Below are positions 49,798 through 58,793 of a stretch of DNA of 64,000 nucleotides, piece after piece (within the stretch, counting starts at the first letter, position 1; each line of letters begins with the position of its first letter). Below the pieces are notes generated by a model. It saw only the letters and a list, made by a program, of their open reading frames with translations, had not been told where the DNA came from and did no database searches. The DNA is from a virus: the IMG/VR virus record IMGVR_UViG_3300017963_000243, positions 1 to 64,000 of that record, one strand, 5' to 3'. The translations under genes and the position numbers were made by a program.

Positions 49798-52700
49798 TAA
49801 CCGATACTCACACGCGTCCCAAGACCAATCTCACCACGCTTATACGCAGCCATGGCGTCAGCCTTAGTCTTGAACTTCTTGGGCGTCTTATTCTTGTCAT
49901 CCACACGAGACGCGTGGTGGATACCCATGATCGCCTCATGCTGCGGAAACACCAGTAGGTCACTTTTGGACTTGTCCCCAAAAAGAAGATTCGAGAGGGT
50001 GATATTCTTCGCGTCCTCGACCGCTTTAGGACCTACAGGAACATGGAGCATCATTGTGTCCCCATCGTAGTCGGCGTTCATACCTTCTTCCACGAACGGG
50101 TTAACTCGGAGGGTGCGCCCAGGGACAGGTACCGGCTTAGCGGCAACAACATTGTAACGATGCAACGTTGGAGCACGATTCATGAGGACAGGACGCTCCT
50201 GGACTTCTCGTCGAAGTGCTTCTTCCGCGGCGGGGTGGCGCTTCTCTACCATCTGCTTAGCCTGAACAGCTGGGAAACCCTGTTGGACAAGTCGGCGAAT
50301 GAGAAACTTGTCGTACATCCCCCAAAGCATGTCCTTGGGAACTCCAACTTCGTCTACTCCAAGGGTGCTATCTGGAACGATAGTCCCGCGGCCAGCCACG
50401 TCTTGAGTTCGGGACATAAGCTTCGAGTGGAAGAAACCATGCTTGGGACCTCCAACACCGGAGATGTACGTCAAGAAACCCTTGTGGTTACGTGCTTTGG
50501 ACTTCGCCGTAGCGGGTTCGTCAGTCCCGTACACCGCGCCTACTGCTTGCTGTAAGGCTGGGCGCAATTTCTTTTCCTCGCCGGGAGGGGTGGGCGTCTT
50601 GGGGTTCTTAACCTCTTTCATCTGGTTGTTGATGTAGATGAGGTCTTGGTAGAGAGGGTTAGTATCCCCGTAGATGATCTGCGTTCCACCCTTACCGGGC
50701 ATGATCGGGCGCATCACCGGAGGTAGTACCGGAACTTTACTAACAACGTACGCTTTATCAGGTGTGAGACCCACGTTACGAAGAGCGTTGATGTACTTGA
50801 GCTGCTTAACCTCGTTGTCAAGCTGATCAGCCTTACGCCCCTTCATCTGTTTGCGTATGTCTTTCTCTTTCTGGTCAAGATCGAGCCTGCCCAACTCACG
50901 CTTGATGTGCGCTCCGCCCTTCTCCTGCAGCGTCTGGGAGAGTTGCGCGTTCGTCATACCGAGAAGGCGGCGAACTGGCTCTTTGAATACAGGATTTACA
51001 ATGGGCTCAGCCAAGTCAATATGTGACCATCGCGTCCCTCGAAGACCGCCAGTTACTCCCGGGTCGAACAGGCCCCCCGCTTCGGGACGTAGGTCTTTCG
51101 CACGAACGATCTTAGCGTCCTTCACCTCTCCCGAAGACATCTCCTTGACGTCGTCATCAGTAAGAGGTCCAAGAGCTACCCTACTACCGTCGCGGCGGAC
51201 ACGCACACCAGCTCCGGTGAGCATCCCGACGAACTTGTCATACGCGAAAGTCGATTTCGGTTCTGGAGGAGTCATGCCCAGCTGTACACCGCGCCAAAAC
51301 TCGTCATTCTTCTGACTCTTCACCGTCGCAACTTCCCGGAGGATGTTGCGGGCGTTGTGTCCGAGAAGAGCGTCGAACTCCATCTTGCCGATGGCCTTCG
51401 CACCTTGAACGCCGCCCTTAGTAGGCTGCAAGTTCATGTCGTAGGTGCCCGTGCTACGTGCGCTGTAGTTGTTATCAGTAGTCTTGAATAACTTATAGAG
51501 ATACTGGCGCCCTACGAAGACCTTCGGAATCTTCTTCCCCGAACGTGGGTCATAGACCGTTTCCTTGTCTTTGACTCCGTGTTTACGTAGTAAATCTTTT
51601 GCCCACTTTACGTTGTCTTCGTTTGTGAAGTTGTCCACTACGATAGGCTTACCGGTCTTCTCTACCACTTTACCTACAGCGGTCTCGATGATCTGACTTG
51701 GGTTGATACGCGACACCACCCCTGCCGACGTCATAAGAACATCGACGGGTTTGCCTGCCTCGTCCTGAATCATTTGGCCATCAGGAACGATCTCTGAAAT
51801 GACACCTTTGTTGCCGTAGCGACCCGCAATTTTGTCCCCGATCCCCGCAGGCTCTCGAGTCTTCACGGTGAGGGTGACGCGCTTCGGGGTCTTCACTACG
51901 TCAATAACCTCACCCTCGTGATCGTGGTCCCATCCCTGTGTGAACTCACGGTGAGGATGGGCCAATGACTTGTGAAGCTTCCCGAGAATGAGGTCATCAG
52001 GGGAGAGCTCCGTCTTGCGTACGCCTACGACTACAGGATCCCCGGGGAGCAGTTTAGTCCCCGGAGCGACTACACCGTCTGTGTCTATAGGCTTGTACTG
52101 GTCTTTGGTGTAGTTGTGTCCGTAGTAGGACTTGTGCTTGTTCGCGCTGAATGTCAGATCGGGATCTTTAGGGATGACAATCTTGTACATGCGCTCAGAC
52201 GTAAGTTTCTTCGCCGCGGCTTCACTTACGACTACTGCGTCATTGGAGTTTGCCCCGTAGTAGGGCATGAACGCTACGCTCATGTTCTTACCAAGCGCCA
52301 GGGTGCCGTTGCGTGTGAAGTTGGAGTCCCCTAATCGCTGCCCCGCTTTGACTTCGTCTCCAGGCTTAACCGAAAGGTCATGGTTCAAATAAGTCTTGGC
52401 CGCTAGCGGGAAATTTTTATCGTACGGAACCTTCACGAGAGCCGGACCTCGAGCGGCTGTTTTTTCATGAGGGCGGATGTAGATGAAATCATCATCCACC
52501 TTCTTAACAACTCCGCTAACGGGTGCGTAAGGGTTGATGATCTTACCGATCATGTTCTCAAACGACTTACCTGAGGGAGTAGCCACTTGTACAAATGGTT
52601 CCTCGCGGTCGACGAGCGACAGTGCTTGAACCTGCATCTTGGATCCCATCACCGCACGGTTACCCTGTGCGGACTCCAAGAATGGGATGAGATTTGTCGT

Positions 52701-54155
52701 CGGACTGTACATGCGGGATTGATGCGGGACCTGGTAGTTCACCTTCCGAGCAGGAACACGGCGAACAACACCGCGGTCTACCGCGTCCACAGTGCCCCGA
52801 ATTTCCTGATTCGGAAACGCCAACACTGATTCTTGAAGGTCCCCCGCTTTGACGTACTTTTCTCGCTTGGACTTTACGTCGTAAACTGGGACGTAGATAT
52901 CGCCATTCTCGTCCTTCTGCGCGGTCACTGCGGCACGAATGTCGATTCCAGCGCGCATGGACTCCGGAGTACGGATAGGGTCAAGGGCCCCCATCTGGGT
53001 CACGTGTGTCTGGCGTGCCTCAATAGGAATAGCCCGCTCCGTAGAAATGCCACCCTCACCCAAAGAAGTGACCCGCATCGCAGAGTCGATGAGGTCTACT
53101 GGGTTAGTCTGGTCCGGAATCGAAGACAGCGTAGTCGTCGATAGGAACTTGAGGAGGTCTTTCGTAAAGGGCCCGGAAGGGATCGCCTTCTTCAAGTTGG
53201 GCGTCGCTTCCATCTTAATAGATGCCTTCTTCGCCACCTCTCTGGCGTGGAGCTTGATCCTTTCTTTGAAGAAGTCGTCCACGGACATGATGGTCTTGAA
53301 CCCTAGGTTATCTTGGTCGTCGACCTCAGCCTGGTTATTAAAGATCTTGAGGACCTTAGTCGAGGCATCCAAGAGGCTTTGAGGCGACACATGGTCGTGC
53401 GGTTTACCAATGGTCTGTCGATTAACGTTAGGGTCCATTTTAGCGTTTCGATAACGCTCCAGAACCTCACGCATCTTAGTCACGGAATCCTGTTCCGACT
53501 TCTGCGCGTAAGTGGGGACCTCTTTCTTGTACAGTTTGTCGACATACTTGTCGGCCTTTGGCTCCAATACTTTCGCGTTAGCGTCGGCAAGCTTCGGACC
53601 CCAAGATTTAGAAATCTCATCGTGAGAAACGCCCGACTTCCTGAGAATAGGATAGAGCGGGATCTTAGTCGAACTGTACTCGAGTTGAGGCTGCCCCTTC
53701 GCAGGGTCCATACTGATACGGAAGTTCGCACCGCCCAACGTGTTGAATCCTGCTTCGAGAATACCGTTAGCCCGTTTACGCGAGTACACTCCCGGCTTAC
53801 GGCGAACCATGTTCGACACCGAATGCTCGTTGCCTCCGATGATGAATGTGTGCCGTGGGGTGAAATATGGCACTCTGACGAGGGTGAAGTTCTTCATCTC
53901 GTCAATGGTTTTTCCGTCCTTGTCCTTCATCCGCACTGTACCCTTCACGGACTCGAACAAGGAGTCGCCCGTGAGGATCGCTTTCTTCTGTTCAGAGGGG
54001 CTGTAGTCTTTCCCGACCACCTCAACATCATCAACTTCGATAGTCTTGTTCCGAGAAAGTATCGGAAAGGACTCCTTCAGCCCCTCAACAACCTTCTGGC
54101 GGATGAGTTCTCGGCGCTGATCAGGCCCGACCATTAGGGGAGTCAGATTAGGCAT
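49797..54155 (-). CDS. RNA polymerase beta subunit fused to N-terminal half of beta-prime (1452 aa)
   Basis: Beta part: fork region with Arg-Thr-Pro-Glu-Ser (about 390-405), Asn-Leu-Ile-Pro-Phe-Leu-Glu, Gly-Asp-Lys-Ile-Ala-Gly-Arg-Tyr-Gly-Asn-Lys-Gly (about 768-785) and the Ala-Arg-Ser-Thr-Gly C-terminal clamp near 920. Beta-prime part: Gly-Leu-Phe-Asp start (about 1020), Pro-Val-Leu-Pro-Pro, Pro-Val-Leu-Met-Asn-Arg-Ala-Pro-Thr-Leu-His-Arg (about 1320) and the catalytic Asn-Ala-Asp-Tyr-Asp-Gly-Asp at 1360-1366 (Tyr for the usual Phe). It ends soon after, so bridge and trigger elements are in the separate 599-aa gene. GGAGG and a TATACT promoter precede it. Confidence 0.92.
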   Translation of the reverse strand: MPNLTPLMVGPDQRRELIRQKVVEGLKESFPILSRNKTIEVDDVEVVGKDYSPSEQKKAILTGDSLFESVKGTVRMKDKDGKTIDEMKNFTLVRVPYFTPRHTFIIGGNEHSVSNMVRRKPGVYSRKRANGILEAGFNTLGGANFRISMDPAKGQPQLEYSSTKIPLYPILRKSGVSHDEISKSWGPKLADANAKVLEPKADKYVDKLYKKEVPTYAQKSEQDSVTKMREVLERYRNAKMDPNVNRQTIGKPHDHVSPQSLLDASTKVLKIFNNQAEVDDQDNLGFKTIMSVDDFFKERIKLHAREVAKKASIKMEATPNLKKAIPSGPFTKDLLKFLSTTTLSSIPDQTNPVDLIDSAMRVTSLGEGGISTERAIPIEARQTHVTQMGALDPIRTPESMRAGIDIRAAVTAQKDENGDIYVPVYDVKSKREKYVKAGDLQESVLAFPNQEIRGTVDAVDRGVVRRVPARKVNYQVPHQSRMYSPTTNLIPFLESAQGNRAVMGSKMQVQALSLVDREEPFVQVATPSGKSFENMIGKIINPYAPVSGVVKKVDDDFIYIRPHEKTAARGPALVKVPYDKNFPLAAKTYLNHDLSVKPGDEVKAGQRLGDSNFTRNGTLALGKNMSVAFMPYYGANSNDAVVVSEAAAKKLTSERMYKIVIPKDPDLTFSANKHKSYYGHNYTKDQYKPIDTDGVVAPGTKLLPGDPVVVGVRKTELSPDDLILGKLHKSLAHPHREFTQGWDHDHEGEVIDVVKTPKRVTLTVKTREPAGIGDKIAGRYGNKGVISEIVPDGQMIQDEAGKPVDVLMTSAGVVSRINPSQIIETAVGKVVEKTGKPIVVDNFTNEDNVKWAKDLLRKHGVKDKETVYDPRSGKKIPKVFVGRQYLYKLFKTTDNNYSARSTGTYDMNLQPTKGGVQGAKAIGKMEFDALLGHNARNILREVATVKSQKNDEFWRGVQLGMTPPEPKSTFAYDKFVGMLTGAGVRVRRDGSRVALGPLTDDDVKEMSSGEVKDAKIVRAKDLRPEAGGLFDPGVTGGLRGTRWSHIDLAEPIVNPVFKEPVRRLLGMTNAQLSQTLQEKGGAHIKRELGRLDLDQKEKDIRKQMKGRKADQLDNEVKQLKYINALRNVGLTPDKAYVVSKVPVLPPVMRPIMPGKGGTQIIYGDTNPLYQDLIYINNQMKEVKNPKTPTPPGEEKKLRPALQQAVGAVYGTDEPATAKSKARNHKGFLTYISGVGGPKHGFFHSKLMSRTQDVAGRGTIVPDSTLGVDEVGVPKDMLWGMYDKFLIRRLVQQGFPAVQAKQMVEKRHPAAEEALRREVQERPVLMNRAPTLHRYNVVAAKPVPVPGRTLRVNPFVEEGMNADYDGDTMMLHVPVGPKAVEDAKNITLSNLLFGDKSKSDLLVFPQHEAIMGIHHASRVDDKNKTPKKFKTKADAMAAYKRGEIGLGTRVSIG

Positions 54156-54175
54156 ACGTCCTCCAACGTTTTCTA

Positions 54176-54181
54176 AGTATA
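54176..54181 (-). promoter_or_regulatory. TATACT -10-like element of the RNA polymerase operon
   Basis: Minus-strand TATACTTAG, 26 nt upstream of the fusion gene start. The nearest -35-spaced hexamer is TTCGGG (weak). Confidence 0.5.
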
Positions 54182-54212
54182 GAACACGTTCTCAGAATCC
54201 CGAATCCCATTT

Positions 54213-54221
54213 TGGTAAAAG
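54213..54221 (+). promoter_or_regulatory. TGGTAAAAG motif, copy 5
   Basis: Plus strand, preceded by TTT and followed by AATATGTGG. It lies about 40 nt before a strong AAGGAGGTGA ribosome site and two tiny frames. Confidence 0.4.
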
Positions 54222-54262
54222 AATATGTGGACGACAAGAGGATTCTTTCCAAGGAGGTGACA

Positions 54263-54301
54263 ATGAAGTCCCACATGTACCAGGTGAGCAGCTCGGGGTG
54301 A
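54263..54301 (+). CDS. Micro-ORF (12 aa) with strong ribosome site
   Basis: AAGGAGGTGAC precedes ATG 54263, opening 12 codons. Its TGA overlaps a GTG that opens a second 15-codon frame (54298-54345). Both are on the strand opposite the polymerase operon. They may be leader peptides, or the RNA may be the functional product. Confidence 0.4.
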   Translation: MKSHMYQVSSSG

Positions 54302-54345
54302 TCATCGAACTTCTCTGGGAGTTCTTCAAGGCTCTCAAGAAGTAG
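54298..54345 (+). CDS. Micro-ORF (15 aa) overlapping the first
   Basis: GTG at 54298 overlaps the stop of the 12-codon frame; the peptide is hydrophobic then ends in Lys-Lys. Coupled translation is possible; weak evidence. Confidence 0.25.
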   Translation: MIIELLWEFFKALKK

Positions 54346-54381
54346 TTCGACACGATCAACCCGAACCGTCTCCACAGACGT

Positions 54382-54417
54382 GAGACGTCACTCTTCCGAG
54401 GGTGGCGTCTCTTTTTT
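54382..54417 (+). terminator. Intrinsic terminator (plus strand)
   Basis: GAGACGTCAC ... GTGGCGTCTC (10 pairs with one G-U), followed by TTTTTT. It overlaps the last codons of the minus-strand 181-aa gene and ends the plus-strand mini-unit. Confidence 0.8.
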
Positions 54418-54933
54418 GGCGAAAGCTGCTTCAGGGTTGGGAGGATAGACAGATTTTTCCGCGGCTTCTTCCGCCTTGCGTTTTTCCTCTTCCAGGAACA
54501 CAGGGTCGGTCTCGAGCCACGCGAGTTCTACACAACGAGTACCGTCATGGAGTTGAAAGTGCTCTTCGAACTCCTTCACACCCTTACCTGACAGGAGCTT
54601 ATCCTTGACTTCTTTGTAGTCGACTACCTGCACGTGAGGACACGTGTAGTCTCCGACGTCGGGGAGCTCCACTTCATCCTTGGCAATCATGGCCTTGCAA
54701 CGATCACACTTACTCCAGGGCCTCCAAACCACGAATGTGCGCAAATAGCTCACCATGCGCACTTGACGGGCGGGTTGCAGCTTATCGATCTCTTTTGCTA
54801 CGAGAGGGATGTTGTCTTTGGGAGGTCCGAATAGAGTGGGGAGCTCCACTTCGGCAGACATCCGAGGTACTTCTCCTCGGGCACTTGACAAGAGATCTAC
54901 AAACGAATCTGGTTGTCCAGGTTGTTGCGCCAT
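54388..54933 (-). CDS. Acidic helical protein near portal (181 aa)
   Basis: Contains two cysteines in a Cys-Asp-Arg-Cys pair near residue 77-80, a Cys near 98 and a Lys/Glu-rich C terminus. Its ATG overlaps the stop of the portal gene (TAATG). May be a portal-associated or assembly protein; no family recognised. Confidence 0.6.
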   Translation of the reverse strand: MAQQPGQPDSFVDLLSSARGEVPRMSAEVELPTLFGPPKDNIPLVAKEIDKLQPARQVRMVSYLRTFVVWRPWSKCDRCKAMIAKDEVELPDVGDYTCPHVQVVDYKEVKDKLLSGKGVKEFEEHFQLHDGTRCVELAWLETDPVFLEEEKRKAEEAAEKSVYPPNPEAAFAKKETPPSEE

Positions 54934-56678
54934 TACAGCATCCCCCCTTGAGCCTCCTGGCCCTTACCGCGAGTCATCTGTTCCCACCTCTGAATCGCGA
55001 CAGAGTACAAGACAAAGTCCTCTTTCATGAGAGAATCCATGGCGCTCTTACGTCCCCCGTCATCCATGCTCATCCACTCTTGCACCAACATATCCGCCTG
55101 ACCGATGAGTTGCTGCTGGTCGTAACCCATCCCACCAGACTGCGCTTGTTGCGCCTCCATCTGTGCTTGTTGCGCCATATTGTTCTGGAGCTTTCGGATT
55201 TCAAGTTGGAGTTCAGTCTCCCTACGAACGTTGTCCAGCTCTTCCTGTCGGATACGGTCCTCTTCCTGGTCCAAATCGATACTGTTCTGCTCCGCCATGG
55301 TCTTGTCCGAAATGATCTTTCGACCCATCTGGATACCCGACTGGTAAAGCTGCATCGTGATTTGCTTCTGGTACTGATCATCGATCATCCGGAACGGTGC
55401 AAGTTCCACGGGGATCTTTTCGAACCCCAGGAACTTCGCACAACTGTCGTCAATCCACTGGAGACAATCATTAAGGTCATTAACGTGTGTCTCTAGCTGA
55501 TTTTCGATAAGTCGCAGCGTAGCTTCCATCCCGCTCTTGGTGAGGCCACCATACAGGAACTCAATGGGGATCCCGAGAGCGGCAACGATGTTCTTCTCTG
55601 CTTCTTGTACCTCACCTAACGTCAGAAGCGCGCGTCCCTGTCCCCCGATTTGCGTCATCCCAATTGGGATAGGCGCGAACATCATATGGAGGGGGTCTAC
55701 GCGCCACTGCTTGAAGTGATCTTTCAGTTTGGTCTTCCACTCTTCGAGGCTAATGGTCGTGACAGGGTCCGCGTTCCCACTTGACTGTGCGGGATGCACA
55801 ATCCGGAAGGGTGTCAGGTGGTCAAGAGCGATAGCCTCATTAGCTTTACGCAAAATTGCTGCGTAGTGGAACAACTGCAGTGTCGAGAGCAGCGGTGGAA
55901 GGCCCCATTGCGGGTTGATCCCGGCAGGTCCCCCCACTTTCATGTGGAAGATGTATCCTGGAGCAAACTTGAACTGCTTCTTCTTCTGGATCGCCTTCAA
56001 GAACCCTACGGGCATACTGTCGATAACGAACTTGTGGCCCTTCTGTACGCTATCCACCATCGAACGTGGAATGGTGTGGTAGTACACCGACGCCCCTGTC
56101 AGGGGGTTGAAGTCCACGTCCATGTGCTTGGGGTCCCATCGAATAAAATTGATTCTCCGACTTACCGCGAGTTTGCGGTCCTCGATCTCTCTCTCGGTGG
56201 CGATAACCTCGTTGTCACATGCGGGACACCTATAAGTGAACCGCAGTGACGAGTAGCTGTATTTATAGTCCAAGTTCTGGATGTTGGTGAGTGTCTTGCA
56301 CTTAGGACACTTAAGATACCGGATGAAGGGTTGGTACATGGAGAGAAAGGCATTTCCGTACACGTACTTATCCAGGGTCATCTGAATGAGTATCTCCCGG
56401 ACGTGAAGAACCTTCTCTAACAAATTTTTGTGTCGAAGTTTGAGCGCCTCATTCTCGGTGTCGTAAAGGAGTTCTGTGATGGGATACTCACCAAACTTCC
56501 GCAACGCCGAGTAGATGTGAGCCGAGTTAAAAAACAAGTACTCGCACCACTTAAAGAGTTCTTTGAGCCTTCGCGGACTGTAAACCTGGCTATAGGTGTG
56601 GTAAGGATTGGTGTGGGGGGCGGTATCTCGCGTCCCACTGAGCATGTAGGGGTCAGATACGTTGAAATCATTCGTCAT
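54933..56678 (-). CDS. Portal protein (581 aa)
   Basis: Forms the dodecameric DNA gateway of the capsid. The protein has a zinc-ribbon insert (Cys-Pro-Lys-Cys near 124-127 and Cys-Pro-Ala-Cys near 150-153), a Gly-Gln-Gly-Arg-Ala-Leu-Leu-Thr-Leu stretch, Phe-Leu-Tyr-Gly-Gly-Leu-Thr (near 375) and a long C-terminal coiled coil rich in Gln. Length and position fit portal proteins of large myoviruses. The zinc ribbon is unusual for a portal. Confidence 0.8.
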   Translation of the reverse strand: MTNDFNVSDPYMLSGTRDTAPHTNPYHTYSQVYSPRRLKELFKWCEYLFFNSAHIYSALRKFGEYPITELLYDTENEALKLRHKNLLEKVLHVREILIQMTLDKYVYGNAFLSMYQPFIRYLKCPKCKTLTNIQNLDYKYSYSSLRFTYRCPACDNEVIATEREIEDRKLAVSRRINFIRWDPKHMDVDFNPLTGASVYYHTIPRSMVDSVQKGHKFVIDSMPVGFLKAIQKKKQFKFAPGYIFHMKVGGPAGINPQWGLPPLLSTLQLFHYAAILRKANEAIALDHLTPFRIVHPAQSSGNADPVTTISLEEWKTKLKDHFKQWRVDPLHMMFAPIPIGMTQIGGQGRALLTLGEVQEAEKNIVAALGIPIEFLYGGLTKSGMEATLRLIENQLETHVNDLNDCLQWIDDSCAKFLGFEKIPVELAPFRMIDDQYQKQITMQLYQSGIQMGRKIISDKTMAEQNSIDLDQEEDRIRQEELDNVRRETELQLEIRKLQNNMAQQAQMEAQQAQSGGMGYDQQQLIGQADMLVQEWMSMDDGGRKSAMDSLMKEDFVLYSVAIQRWEQMTRGKGQEAQGGML

Positions 56679-56738
56679 GACGTGCTCTCCTACTTCGATC
56701 CAGCTATCGAATCATAGCTCAAAACCGGAGTAAACACT

Positions 56739-58793
56739 ATGGAAGTCGGACTAACGGCTATTAACGAGACCCCTGTACTCACCGTAAATGACCCCACATC
56801 AAGTGGAAGTCGCGTATTCGGTGCCTCCATGGATCGAGGCAAGACACACTGGCGTTTTCCGGCATTCCCTCCATTTGTCGAGAGAGTACTACACGACCTC
56901 GGTAAAGTCTACGCGTCATTAACCTTTAGCCCACAAGCGGACACGTGGCTCTCAACGCTAAAAAAAGAGGAGGAGTGGGTAGACTTTGCAAGTAACACAA
57001 AACTCCCGGGGCCCTTTGGAAACTACGAACATCAGAACATCGGCCTAGGGAAACTCCTTCACAATTATCGCTACATTCTGCAGTGGGAGATGGGGACAGG
57101 GAAGACAAAGCCCATCATCGACATGACGTACCTCCTCGGGGAAAAGGTCCTGGTCTTATGCCCTCTAGTAGCGGCCAAGAACTGGGCTAAAGAGGTCAAG
57201 AAACACAGTGGAGGGGCCCTAAAACCTCTAGCAATGCTTGGTACACGGGGCAAAAAATTGCAGCTTCTCAACGATGCTGAGGACGCTGACGTTTTTATCA
57301 CCACGTACGATACGGCACGTTTACACGGAGTCCCTTCTGTATCCCCAAAAGTCGTCAAGGCTGTCATGGACTCCCGAGGATACTATTCAATAACGGAGGC
57401 GTTAAAACGTGCCCTGATGAACATCAACGATCCTGCAACGCAACTCAGATTCGCAGAGGAGTGGATCAGAGGGCGCTCTGTTCGCGAGATCGGACAGGAA
57501 TCTCGAGAGTTGGCCAAAGGCACGCTACAGTGGATAACTCAACTACCGTGCACCACCGTCGTAGCAGACGAGTCTCACCGTATTAAACACATCCGTAGCC
57601 AGCGTACGAAGGTGTGTATGCGGTTAGCTTCTAAATTTCCACGCCGATACTTACTTAGCGGAACCCTGAGCTTGGGAGATCCTCGGGATCTCTACCCACA
57701 GCTCAAGTTCCTAGCCCCGTACGCTCTCTCAGAGGACTATCGGGCGTTCTGTGACAAGTACGTAGTCTACTCCCAATGGAATAAACACGTAGTTGTGGGG
57801 TATAAGAAATTAGACTCATTGAACAAAGTGGTTACGGGAATTTCCGACAGGCGTGAACTAGAGGAGTGTGTGGACCTCCCTGAGCGCACAACTGAAACGC
57901 TTTATTTTGACCTCACCCGTGAACAGCTCCGAGACTACAACGGAGCCATCGAAAACATGCTCATTGACCGCCCGAACGCCGAGCCCCTCGAACTTCAGAA
58001 CGGTGCCATTCGCCTTAATAAGCTTTTGCAAATATGTAGCGGCTTCGTCTACTCCCCGAAGGCTACTGAGAGTCCGTGTGACGAGTGTTCGGACCTGCGT
58101 AGGTGTGTCGTTAACGGAATACATCCCGGGTCCCCCCGCTGCACCCAAGTAGCAGAGGCACCTGAGAGGGAGACACTCCGATACTCGAAGAATCCTAAGC
58201 TAGAGCGCATAAGCGAATTCCTCGACGATCTCTTGGATAATAAGGTGACTAAGGTCATCATATGGGCCAATTTCGAAGCGGAATTGGATGACCTCGAAGA
58301 GCTTATCTCCAAAAAGCAGTTGGGGTACGTACGCGTCGATGGGAGCAACTCCAACAAGATGTCCGAGATGGAGGAGGTCTTTCAGAACGACGCGAACTGT
58401 CGAGTCTTTTTGGGTCAGATCAAAACAGGTATCGCAGTTACGCTTACTGCTGCCAAGTACACGGTTTACTATTCCCGAAGTTGGTCGCTAGAAGACTGGT
58501 TGCAATCGCGTAATCGAAATTTTCGAATCGGACAGACGAAGAAGACTGTTATCTATCATTTGTGCGGGAAGAAAACCGTAGAGGCTCAGCAAATAGCCGC
58601 ACTGAAGTCGAAGCAAGATATCTCTTCTTCTCTTACGAAACACATCAACTGTATGGTGTGCGCGCAGTACCCCACCTGTGCCAAGGACAAAGTAGATCCG
58701 TGGACGGACGGCTGCATCTTAGGGCGCGAGGTTAAAAAGAAGATCACCCGGGTAGGTGTAATCCACCTAGGAGAGGACACGGAGGAAGCGTAA
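56739..58793 (+). CDS. SNF2-family DNA helicase with twin zinc knuckles (684 aa)
   Basis: Superfamily 2 ATPase: Walker A Gly-Thr-Gly-Lys-Thr at 119-123, a Asp-Glu-Ser-His Walker B near 276-279, Leu-Leu-Ser-Gly-Thr motif III and an Arg-Asn-Arg-Asn-Phe-Arg-Ile-Gly-Gln motif VI. Two cysteine clusters have identical spacing C-x2-C-x5-C-x11-C, one in the second half of the motor and one at the C terminus. Such proteins remodel DNA or displace proteins in replication and repair. It heads a plus-strand operon. Confidence 0.88.
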   Translation: MEVGLTAINETPVLTVNDPTSSGSRVFGASMDRGKTHWRFPAFPPFVERVLHDLGKVYASLTFSPQADTWLSTLKKEEEWVDFASNTKLPGPFGNYEHQNIGLGKLLHNYRYILQWEMGTGKTKPIIDMTYLLGEKVLVLCPLVAAKNWAKEVKKHSGGALKPLAMLGTRGKKLQLLNDAEDADVFITTYDTARLHGVPSVSPKVVKAVMDSRGYYSITEALKRALMNINDPATQLRFAEEWIRGRSVREIGQESRELAKGTLQWITQLPCTTVVADESHRIKHIRSQRTKVCMRLASKFPRRYLLSGTLSLGDPRDLYPQLKFLAPYALSEDYRAFCDKYVVYSQWNKHVVVGYKKLDSLNKVVTGISDRRELEECVDLPERTTETLYFDLTREQLRDYNGAIENMLIDRPNAEPLELQNGAIRLNKLLQICSGFVYSPKATESPCDECSDLRRCVVNGIHPGSPRCTQVAEAPERETLRYSKNPKLERISEFLDDLLDNKVTKVIIWANFEAELDDLEELISKKQLGYVRVDGSNSNKMSEMEEVFQNDANCRVFLGQIKTGIAVTLTAAKYTVYYSRSWSLEDWLQSRNRNFRIGQTKKTVIYHLCGKKTVEAQQIAALKSKQDISSSLTKHINCMVCAQYPTCAKDKVDPWTDGCILGREVKKKITRVGVIHLGEDTEEA

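Noticed and set aside
53313-54137. Plus-strand frame of 274 codons opposite the RNA polymerase fusion
   Set aside because: Antisense shadow; polymerase motifs on the other strand are unambiguous.
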